The notes under the pieces: model-generated
What the model saw: only the letters and a program-made list of their open reading frames with translations
Database searches by the model: none
Told to the model about the DNA's origin: nothing
Program-made: the position numbers and the translations under genes
Shown: one piece after another, positions 57,672 to 64,000 of the stretch
Layout of the letters: every line of letters begins with the position of its first letter
How positions within the stretch are numbered: position 1 is the stretch's first letter
Assembly: GCF_014698995.1 (NCBI RefSeq)
Contig: NZ_JACWZZ010000004.1
Location: forward strand, 434,001 to 498,000
From: Hymenobacter duratus
GTDB taxonomy: Bacteria > Bacteroidota > Bacteroidia > Cytophagales > Hymenobacteraceae
Length of the DNA: 64,000 nucleotides
Reading direction: 5' to 3'

Positions 57672-57953
57672 ATGAAAGCCATCTGGAACAATACCGTAGT
57701 AGCGGAGAGCAACGACACCGTGGTAGTGGAAAATAACCACTATTTCCCGGCCGACGCCATTAAGCGCGAGTATTTCGAGGACAGCATTGCGCACACTTCC
57801 TGCCCCTGGAAAGGCCGCGCCAGCTACTATTCGCTGCGCGTGAACGGGGAGCTGAACAAAGACGCCGCCTGGTTTTACCCTGAGCCCAAGGAAGCAGCCC
57901 AGCAGATCCGGGGGCGCGTGGCGTTCTGGAAGGGCGTACAGATTCAACCCTGA
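57672..57953 (+). CDS. DUF427 domain protein
   Basis: This 93-residue protein starts at ATG 57672 (MKAIWNNTVVAESNDTVVVE). It shows the DUF427 pattern NNHYFPADAIKREYFEDS, HTSCPWKGRASYYSLRVNGE and DAAWFYPEPKEAAQQIRGRV, ending VAFWKGVQI. Family function is not known; the conserved Tyr, Cys-Pro-Trp-Lys-Gly and Trp residues suggest a ligand pocket. It is divergent from the VWA gene and followed by two lipoprotein genes. Confidence 0.92.
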   Translation: MKAIWNNTVVAESNDTVVVENNHYFPADAIKREYFEDSIAHTSCPWKGRASYYSLRVNGELNKDAAWFYPEPKEAAQQIRGRVAFWKGVQIQP

Positions 57954-58046
57954 GCGCGGGTTTGTAACCTCCGGCCGGGCTCTACGGTATGCAAAAGCGG
58001 AGCTGCTTCCTGCCGGCGTTGGCAGTAGGGCCGCTCCGCTACGCAT

Positions 58047-58679
58047 ATGAAACATTCTTTCCCTCTTCTGTCGGCGGCCCTGCTGCTCCTGCTGGCGGCC
58101 GCCTGCGATGCGCCCCGGTCCGCCACCGAAACAGCCGACCCGGCCACGTTGCGGGCCAGTACCTCCGCAGCCACACCGGCCGCTACCGTCAGCTTCCGCC
58201 GCGAGTTGAGCCAGAACGACCACCGCTTTGTGGTGCAGACTACCGGTGAAGGCAGCCAGCGCCAGATGCAGCTGCGGGTAGAAAAAAACGGCCGGGAGCT
58301 GACCACCACCACCCAGACGGTGGAGGGCGTGGTAGCCAATGCCGTGGCCACTAACTTGAACGAAGACAAATTTCCGGAGCTTCTGGTGTTTCTGACCGAT
58401 GCCGGCAGTGGCTCCTATGGCCAGCTGATTGGCTACGAGTTTCTGAACCAGGGCCGCCGCAACCTCACGCTGCCCGAACTGGTAGGGCCGGCGGCCAAAG
58501 GCTATCAGGGGCACGACGAATTCCGGGTGCAGAGCCGCCAGGTGCTGCGCACTTTCCCGATATATCTGGAGGCTGACCCCAACTGCTGCCCCAGCGGCGG
58601 CCAGCGGACTATTCAGTATGCGCTGCCGGCCGGCGCAATGATGTTCCGGCAGGTAGGGTTTAGCAACCAGATAAAGTAA
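58047..58679 (+). CDS. lipoprotein, PliI-like (I-type lysozyme inhibitor family)
   Basis: This 210-residue protein has a signal peptide ending in a weak lipobox with Cys20 (LLLLAAACDAP). The mature domain reads VSFRRELSQNDHRFVVQTTG, then NLNEDKFPELLVFLTDAGSG followed by SYGQLIGYEFL, the pattern of PliI-type inhibitors of invertebrate lysozyme. The gene at 58965-59594 is a diverged tandem copy (same RELxQxDxRF and KPELxVF words). The family call is from memory and moderate; a general VCBS-type lipoprotein is the alternative. Confidence 0.7.
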   Translation: MKHSFPLLSAALLLLLAAACDAPRSATETADPATLRASTSAATPAATVSFRRELSQNDHRFVVQTTGEGSQRQMQLRVEKNGRELTTTTQTVEGVVANAVATNLNEDKFPELLVFLTDAGSGSYGQLIGYEFLNQGRRNLTLPELVGPAAKGYQGHDEFRVQSRQVLRTFPIYLEADPNCCPSGGQRTIQYALPAGAMMFRQVGFSNQIK

Positions 58680-58788
58680 AAGATAAACGCCACGGTGCAG
58701 CACTTTTGCCGGAATTACGTAAAGCACTGATAGAATGAAGCCAAGCTCTGGAAAAAGCCATTTAAAACTAGCACGTGTTTACTTTTTA

Positions 58789-58819
58789 TTTGCATTTCAC
58801 CTAGAACGTAATACCTTGC
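58789..58819 (+). promoter_or_regulatory. promoter of the second PliI-like gene (TTTG-N19-TACCTTGC)
   Basis: TTTG (58789-58792), 19 bases, then TACCTTGC (58812-58819), six of eight positions of the -7 consensus. The AT-rich gap (58690-58830) fits a promoter region between the two lipoprotein genes. Confidence 0.5.
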
Positions 58820-58964
58820 GTAGATATTACCGCTCTCATGCCAGATACGCAGCCATTTAGTTGCTGTCTGTTTTCACATTCTTTGCTGCCGGCTCTGCCG
58901 CTTGCGGGGCCAGCCACCCGAATTGCGGGTCGTACTTGTTTCTCTCCTCCAAACCACCATATCT

Positions 58965-59594
58965 ATGAAAGCTTCCGCTTTTGCTCTGCTAGGCGCCTCG
59001 CTTCTCGCAGCTACTGCCTGTGACTCTTCGCGCAATGCCGTTGAAGATGCTTCTACTGCTGCTCCTACCGCAGAAAACACGGCCTCGACGGAGCCAGTAA
59101 GCTTTACCCGCGAGCTGACCCAGGGTGATGCACGCTTCGAAGTGCGCACGACCGGCTCTTCGGCGCAGCGCCAGCTTACCATCCGCTCCTACCGGGGTTC
59201 GGCCCTCACCACTGATCCGGTTCGCGTTGACATCAACGGGGCCGTGCGCGACGCCGTAACGGCGGACCTGAACGGCAATGGCAAACCCGAGCTGTACGTC
59301 TTCACCGATAATCCTGCCTCCAACGCCGGCTTCTACGGTTACGAGTTTGCCGAGCGTGGCTACACGCCCATCAGCAGCCCCGGTATGATTCCGGGTACGG
59401 CAGGTGTGGGCTACTCCGGCAAAGACACCTACGTGCTGAACAACGGAACGCTCAGCCGCACCTTCCCCGTGACCACGACAACGGCCGCCGCTGATGGCAC
59501 TACCCCAGCCGCCGCCAGCAACCGAACCATCAGCTACCGTCTCGGCGCCGATGGCAAATGGACGATGGGCCAGGTAATGGACGCGCAGCCATAG
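58965..59594 (+). CDS. lipoprotein, PliI-like, tandem paralogue
   Basis: The ATG at 58965 gives 209 residues with a signal peptide and a lipobox-like Cys19 (LLAATACDSS), followed by an Ala/Thr/Ser-rich linker. The domain repeats the wording of the upstream copy: VSFTRELTQGDARFEVRTTG, DLNGNGKPELYVFTDNPASN and FYGYEFAERGY, then a Thr/Ala insert and a final SYRLGADGKWTMGQV. Sequence divergence is large, so the duplication is old. It has its own promoter and ends at a strong terminator. Confidence 0.72.
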   Translation: MKASAFALLGASLLAATACDSSRNAVEDASTAAPTAENTASTEPVSFTRELTQGDARFEVRTTGSSAQRQLTIRSYRGSALTTDPVRVDINGAVRDAVTADLNGNGKPELYVFTDNPASNAGFYGYEFAERGYTPISSPGMIPGTAGVGYSGKDTYVLNNGTLSRTFPVTTTTAAADGTTPAAASNRTISYRLGADGKWTMGQVMDAQP

Positions 59595-59613
59595 TCTGGC
59601 TGGCACCGCCCAC

Positions 59614-59653
59614 AAAAAAGCCCCCGCAACCAATGTGTTGCGGGGGCTTTTTT
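59614..59653. terminator. bidirectional terminator
   Basis: A 17-bp perfect stem (59614-59630 with 59637-59653, core GCCCCCGCAAC) carries A6 on the left and T7 on the right. It serves the rightward lipoprotein gene and the leftward desaturase gene. Confidence 0.92.
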
Positions 59654-59671
59654 TGTGCGTGAGCAGGCCGG

Positions 59672-60649
59672 TTAGTCAATCCACTTGAAGCGGTACTCCA
59701 GCTTGGGCACCGGCATACGGTCGGCTACACGGCGCAGGCGGTTGGGCAGCGCCATCACATAGTCGCGCGCTTTTTCTGCAGCGCCATTCAGGCCGGGTAT
59801 CTCGGCTATTTTCCAGTCGGTGATGAGCGTTTCAAGGATGTCGGTGTAGTCCTGGCTGGTGTACACGCCCAGCCGCTGCGCGGCATCGGTGAAGTGCCCG
59901 AAGGTTTTGCCCATTTCGATGCCCATTTCGCGCATGTAGTGCGCCGGCATCACAATCTTCTTGCGCATCATGTCCTCAAACGCCAGCATCATCTCCGAAG
60001 GATCCACTTCAAAGATTTTGTCGACGAAGGTTTTGTAAACGCGGGCATGGCGGGTTTCGTCGCCGGCAATCATCCCGCAGATCTTGGACAGCTGGTCGTC
60101 GCCGGCTTTGCGGGCCAGCTGCCCTACCCGGCGGTGCGAAATGTTGGTAGCCGTTTCCTGGTAGCTGGTGTAGATGAAGGCGCGGTACGGGTCGTGGGCC
60201 GTGCCCAGATCGAAGCCGTCGGCAATCAGGTACTGGGTGCTTATCTCAAACTCGCGCATGTTTACGCGCCCCGAGAGGTAGAGGTAGCGGTTGAGCAGGT
60301 CGCCGTGGCGGTTTTCCTCGGCTGTCCAGCCCCGGATCCACTGCGCCCAGCCGTTGTTGGGGTCGCGCCCCAGGTCGTCGAGCTGGTGAAACCAGGCTTC
60401 GTAGTTTGGCAGTGCTTCTTCCGTAATGGTGTCGCCGATGAGCACGGCCATCAGGTCGTAGCTCAGCTCCTTGGCACGCTCACGCAACAGCTTTACTTCG
60501 TCGAAAAAGGTATCCGTCCGGGAATCGGGCAGGTAGTCCGATGGTTGCCAGCTATTGTCTACGCTTTTCAGAAAAGTGCCTAGGTTTTCGCGCAAAAAAG
60601 GTTCGAGGTGCTGCAAAACCTCTCCGCGGGAGGTGGTGGTTGCAATCAT
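59672..60649 (-). CDS. acyl-ACP desaturase (ferritin-like di-iron)
   Basis: This 325-residue soluble desaturase introduces a cis double bond into acyl-ACP. Both di-iron motifs are present: WTAEENRHGDLLNRYLYLSG (E-x-x-R-H) and MIAGDETRHARVYKTFVDKI (D-E-x-x-H variant E-T-R-H). It matches plant-type stearoyl-ACP desaturases in layout and length. No ferredoxin gene is adjacent. A -7 element lies 39 bases upstream. Confidence 0.94.
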   Translation of the reverse strand: MIATTTSRGEVLQHLEPFLRENLGTFLKSVDNSWQPSDYLPDSRTDTFFDEVKLLRERAKELSYDLMAVLIGDTITEEALPNYEAWFHQLDDLGRDPNNGWAQWIRGWTAEENRHGDLLNRYLYLSGRVNMREFEISTQYLIADGFDLGTAHDPYRAFIYTSYQETATNISHRRVGQLARKAGDDQLSKICGMIAGDETRHARVYKTFVDKIFEVDPSEMMLAFEDMMRKKIVMPAHYMREMGIEMGKTFGHFTDAAQRLGVYTSQDYTDILETLITDWKIAEIPGLNGAAEKARDYVMALPNRLRRVADRMPVPKLEYRFKWID

Positions 60650-60687
60650 GGCAGTAGGTCTAAATGAAGGAACGTAGGAAGGGAGCC

Positions 60688-60695
60688 CAAAGGTA
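60688..60695 (-). promoter_or_regulatory. -7 promoter element TACCTTTG of the desaturase gene
   Basis: Exact TAnnTTTG match on the minus strand, 39 bases before the desaturase start. No -33 TTG at normal distance is visible. Confidence 0.5.
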
Positions 60696-60757
60696 TATAC
60701 TCACTACCCGGTATTTCGTTGAATAAGTCCCTTAACCCGCCTACAAAATTTTGGCTT

Positions 60758-62398
60758 TTACCTATAGTTGGCACTTCCTAAATATGGTAAATACGCTTTT
60801 ACATTTTTTGAAGAATCCATTTGCCCTGCGGCCGGAACTAATTGCACATGCCTTCCGGGCAGTTGTGCCAGCTGGTAATTGAAAATCCGGGCACTACCCA
60901 GCGTGAGTATCCAGCCTACATCGGTCCTTTGTGCCAGCCGGCGCAGCCCCTCAGCAAAGTTTCTGGTACCGGTGAGCTGCTGCCGCCACGCCGCCTGAGA
61001 CGGGTGTAGCGTGGTCCAGCCGGCCACAGTGAGGCGGCGTGCCACTAGGCTATGCTCCGCAAACGGTGATTCCGCCTTGTAGGTAGCTTCAAAGGCATCG
61101 GACAGTATCAGCTCGGGCAAGGAGGCCGGGGGCTGGTGGACCAGCGCAAAAAGCCGCTGCCGCTCGGCCTGGTTGCGCTGCCGCTCCTGCACCAGCGTGG
61201 TACGGCGGTGCCATGTTTTGTAGGCATACGGCACGAATGCCACCGCCAGAACCACCAAGATACTCCACGGTGCCTGCCGGGCGGCGGCGGGGCGCGCCAG
61301 CACGAACGCCAGATTACTCAGTACCCACAAATCCAGCAGCGGCAGCGCTATGCGGGGCGGCAGCTTGAGCACGGCGGCCAAGGCCAGCAGCAGCCCTACG
61401 TAACCTGCCTGCAGCAGCCAGAAGCTTTTCTTCTGCGGCACTCCCCTTCCTGCTTGCAGCAGCACGCTGGCCAGCAGCAGCAACAGGAGCGGGAAATAGT
61501 CGCGGACCAGCTGCGGCAGTGCCTGGCTTAGCTTCGCAGGGGCAATATGGGTAAGGAAATAGCGCGGACCAGGCAGCGGCGCGGCGCGGGCAAAAAAGCC
61601 TTCATTAACGAGGGTTGAGTCGGCCAGCAGCCACTGCTGCGCGGCGGCCAGCCCCAGGCTGTCGGTCGCGCTTAGCGACGTAGCAGGCGGCGCGGCCAGC
61701 TGAAAATCCAGCAGGTTGGATTTCAGCACATCGAGGCGGCGAAACGTGGCGGCGGCCGGGCTCCAGGTGAGCTGTAGCCACACGGCCCCAGTGATGGCCC
61801 AGGCCACGGCGCCGCCCAGCACCGGCAGGGCCCGCCGGCCGGCCAGCCACCAGGCCCCCGGCGCGGCGGCCAGCAGCCCCAGCAGCGCGGCACTGGGCCG
61901 GATCAGCCAACTCAGGGCAAACGCCAGCAGTCCCCAGCATAGCGCCCACCGGCTTTGCGGGCGCTGCGCCGCACACAACACCCCTACTCCTGCCAGCAGA
62001 ATGGGCACGCGCACGTAGTTGAACCAGAAGCCGTGCTCCAGCCACGCCACCAGAAAAAACAGCGTCAGCAGCAGAGCCGCCCAGCCCGCCGGCAGTTTGC
62101 CCACCAGCAACCGGTCGAGGAAAGTGAAGGCGCCGGCCGTAGCGGCATAGAGCAGCGCGTAGAGCAGCAGCGCATACCAGGGCACTGCAGGCATGGCCTG
62201 GTAGAGCCAGGCCAGCGCGGCACCCAGCCCATGAAAGTACAGATAGAGCGTGGAAACCGGCGCAGCGGCCGTGGTACCGCGCAGAAGCTGCATAATAGCC
62301 GCATCGTCGTTGGTTTCGAAGTAGCTGCCCAGACCGGTAGCTACTGCCAGCAAGAGCAGTGCCGGCAACAGCACTCGGCGAAACAGCTTACCAGCCAT
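60758..62398 (-). CDS. multi-pass membrane protein of a surface-polysaccharide group
   Basis: The ATG at 62396-62398 gives 546 residues (MAGKLFRRVLLPALLLLAVA). About ten to twelve hydrophobic helices occupy residues 1-400; an early loop reads FETNDDAAIMQLLRG, with an Asp pair of the kind found at the active site of GT-C membrane glycosyltransferases (the ND-D pattern is suggestive only). The last 150 residues are soluble, with RTDVGWILTLGSARIFNYQL. I do not recognise a named family. It follows a GT2 gene and a flippase on the same strand. Confidence 0.75.
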   Translation of the reverse strand: MAGKLFRRVLLPALLLLAVATGLGSYFETNDDAAIMQLLRGTTAAAPVSTLYLYFHGLGAALAWLYQAMPAVPWYALLLYALLYAATAGAFTFLDRLLVGKLPAGWAALLLTLFFLVAWLEHGFWFNYVRVPILLAGVGVLCAAQRPQSRWALCWGLLAFALSWLIRPSAALLGLLAAAPGAWWLAGRRALPVLGGAVAWAITGAVWLQLTWSPAAATFRRLDVLKSNLLDFQLAAPPATSLSATDSLGLAAAQQWLLADSTLVNEGFFARAAPLPGPRYFLTHIAPAKLSQALPQLVRDYFPLLLLLLASVLLQAGRGVPQKKSFWLLQAGYVGLLLALAAVLKLPPRIALPLLDLWVLSNLAFVLARPAAARQAPWSILVVLAVAFVPYAYKTWHRRTTLVQERQRNQAERQRLFALVHQPPASLPELILSDAFEATYKAESPFAEHSLVARRLTVAGWTTLHPSQAAWRQQLTGTRNFAEGLRRLAQRTDVGWILTLGSARIFNYQLAQLPGRHVQLVPAAGQMDSSKNVKAYLPYLGSANYR

Positions 62399-62481
62399 TG
62401 GTGAAATCGGGAGGAAGGATAGAACGGGTGAATTCCGGAGCAAACCTACTGGCTTAATTGATAATCGTAGTGTAGCCGCTG

Positions 62482-63417
62482 CTAGTTGCCAGCCAGCCGG
62501 CGCAGCTGCAGATATGCGCCTATGGCGTGTTCCGGCAGCCTCGCTCCGCCTAGTTCGCGCAACAGGCTATACAGGTGCCTGGCTTGCGGCAGACTCCCGA
62601 ACCGCGCCGCCTGCCTCAGCTCCCACCGTACCCGCACCGCCAGTGCTTCGCGCTCTGGCGGGGTACGGCACAGCGCCAGCGCCTTGCGGCACACCGCAAC
62701 GGTAGAGGCCAGCAGCGGGTCGTGGGGGCGGTAGCCCTGCGCCGACTTAGAACGCGGATGCAGGCGCTTACGGGTCAGCACGTCGGGTTGGTAGCAGAAC
62801 TGCCAGTCGCGGGAGGCGCGCACCCAGAAGTCAAAATCCTCATAGGCCAGGGTTTCGTCGTAGCCGCCCAGCGCCTGCAGCGTGGCCCGGCGCATCATCA
62901 TGGAGGGGGCACTGATGAAGAACCGCCGCAGCACGTCCTCGAACACCCAGCCGGAGGCCGGACGGGGCTGCAGCTGGCCTGCCTTGTCGGGCCGATGAAA
63001 GTAGCGCTGAAACTCGCCGGCTTCGCTTATCAGCTCCAGGTTGCCGTAGAGCATGCCGTAGCTGGCATCGAGCTGCCGGAACTGCGCTACCTGCCGGGCT
63101 ACCCGCTCGGGCAGCAGAATGTCATCGGTAGCAAAGTCGATGATGTACTCGCCCTGGCTCTGGAAAAAGGCTCGATTGAACGCCGCGCAGTTGCCCACGT
63201 TTTCGGGCAGAAACACCGTTTTCCAGGCTGGCTGCGCGGCGGCATACTGGCGCAGCACCGCTACACTGCCGTCCGTGCTGCCGTCGTCCACGAGAAACAC
63301 CTCCAGCCGCGGATATGTCTGGGCCAGGATGGAATCCAGGGCCGCCGCCACAAACCGGGCGTGGTTGTGGCACAGAGCCACCACAGTAACCAACGGCAGC
63401 GAGTCGGGAGAAGGCAT
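62482..63417 (-). CDS. family 2 glycosyltransferase
   Basis: The ATG at 63415-63417 gives 311 residues. The GT-A fold is clear: LVTVVALCHNHARFVAAALD at the start, LEVFLVDDGSTDGSV and NVGNCAAFNRAFF, the metal-site-like FATDDILLPERV, and GGYDETLAYEDFDFWVR in the acceptor part. The protein is cytoplasmic with no membrane helix. It lies between a flippase and a multi-pass protein on the same strand, suggesting O-antigen or other surface-glycan assembly. Donor and acceptor cannot be read from the sequence. Confidence 0.93.
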   Translation of the reverse strand: MPSPDSLPLVTVVALCHNHARFVAAALDSILAQTYPRLEVFLVDDGSTDGSVAVLRQYAAAQPAWKTVFLPENVGNCAAFNRAFFQSQGEYIIDFATDDILLPERVARQVAQFRQLDASYGMLYGNLELISEAGEFQRYFHRPDKAGQLQPRPASGWVFEDVLRRFFISAPSMMMRRATLQALGGYDETLAYEDFDFWVRASRDWQFCYQPDVLTRKRLHPRSKSAQGYRPHDPLLASTVAVCRKALALCRTPPEREALAVRVRWELRQAARFGSLPQARHLYSLLRELGGARLPEHAIGAYLQLRRLAGN

Positions 63418-63560
63418 AAGGGAGCGGCATGTGATGAAGCAGCAGGCAAATGTATCGTTTGGGCCCGGAAAGCGCACCGGCCACGGGTCTGCGCCGCCGT
63501 GCCTGGCAAGGTGCTCCTGCCCTTTCCCTGGCCAGCCTATCTTCCGACTCCTGGCACTGC

Positions 63561-64000
63561 TCAGCGCCAGAACCGGCGGAAATACCAGCCACACCACACC
63601 AGCAGCAGCGCGTGCCGCGCCGCCGAGGCCCACACGGCCCCCAGCAGCCCCAGCCGGGGCAGCAGCACTGCCAGAGCCGCAGCATAGAGCACCGCCGAAG
63701 CCGCCTGTACCGCCACGTAGCGCCCTACCCGTGCCTGCGCCGTCAGCACCATTACCAGGGGCCAGGCCGCAAACCGGCACCAGTCGCCGAGCAGCTGTGG
63801 GCCCAGCAGGCCGGCGGCGGCTTCAAAACGGGCCTCAAAAAGCAGCGGCAGCAGCCAGTAGCGCAAGCCATACAGCAGGCCCAGGCCGGCGGCCAGCAGC
63901 GGCACCAGCAGGCGTAGCACGGTGCGCACCCAGGCCCGCTGAGCAGCGGGCTGCGCCGATAAGGCCGCCAGCCGGGGATAATACACGCTGCTCATCACGG
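63561..64000 (-). CDS. polysaccharide flippase (Wzx-like), C-terminal part
   Basis: The visible 146 residues are the C-terminal part of a multi-pass protein that continues beyond the right edge. Segments VYYPRLAALSAQPA and VRTVLRLLVPLLAAGLGLLY, then LLGDWCRFAAWPLVMVLTAQ and PRLGLLGAVWASAARHALLL, have the pattern of MATE/Wzx-type flippases, with five or six hydrophobic helices. The protein ends in a basic aromatic sequence (GWYFRRFWR). The GT2 gene follows about 140 bases downstream. Confidence 0.75.
   Translation of the reverse strand, partial: VMSSVYYPRLAALSAQPAAQRAWVRTVLRLLVPLLAAGLGLLYGLRYWLLPLLFEARFEAAAGLLGPQLLGDWCRFAAWPLVMVLTAQARVGRYVAVQAASAVLYAAALAVLLPRLGLLGAVWASAARHALLLVWCGWYFRRFWR

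Noticed and set aside
57525..58727. 400-codon upstream extension of the VWA gene frame
   Set aside because: It runs through the DUF427 and lipoprotein genes on the opposite strand and shows no similarity to VWA proteins; the ATG at 57524 is the sensible start.

Overview
The window looks like a chromosome segment of a GC-rich member of the Bacteroidota, most like Hymenobacter or a close relative (inferred from gene content; no database was searched). Visible reasons are a PorT protein and a PorE-like OmpA protein of the type IX secretion machinery, two TonB-dependent receptors, DUF5606, few Shine-Dalgarno sites, and repeated TAnnTTTG -7 promoter elements, several with a TTG -33 element 17-21 bases upstream.

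Left part (1-12 kb): after the end of an alcohol dehydrogenase comes a minus-strand carboxylate cluster. Read in its own direction it holds an outer-membrane porin, an MHS-type MFS transporter, a DUF3311-like small membrane protein, a symporter-histidine kinase hybrid (CrbS/CbrA-like), a receiver-only response regulator, a PrpE-like acyl-CoA synthetase with a heptad-repeat insert, and acetyl-CoA synthetase. Uptake, sensing and activation of short carboxylates thus lie side by side.

Middle part (12-46 kb) is mostly household genes: an IS1-derived HTH protein, an M28 peptidase, a TPR histidine kinase, flavin reductase, tandem GNAT, alanine dehydrogenase, tsaE and an aminotransferase. Next come two paralogous TonB-dependent receptors around a MarR regulator, with a palindrome framing the -7 element of the second receptor. 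Then trmN6, an ABC transporter pair whose membrane subunit is frameshifted at a run of nine G, a saccharopine-dehydrogenase-like protein, cytidine deaminase, ubiE-porT, the PorE-like protein, engB, an exported TonB domain, fructose-bisphosphatase, aspartate kinase, a Fur/PerR regulator with a peroxiredoxin, kdtA and rsgA.

Right part (46-64 kb) is more accessory: a PAS histidine kinase beside a BLUF blue-light sensor, a fasciclin lipoprotein and a cyclophilin. A compact cassette follows (XRE regulator, TPR protein, P-loop ATPase) in which two near-identical 37-bp palindromes bracket the ATPase/TPR pair. The TPR gene is a mosaic, with a GC-rich N-terminal part and an AT-rich TPR part. This is the best candidate for an undescribed, possibly defence-related, system. 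Beyond it lie a MoxR/VWA pair, two PliI-like lipoproteins, an acyl-ACP desaturase and a surface-polysaccharide group (membrane protein, GT2, flippase) cut by the window edge.

Small inverted-repeat elements occur at several gene ends. In at least two places the element supplies the stop codon of the neighbouring gene.
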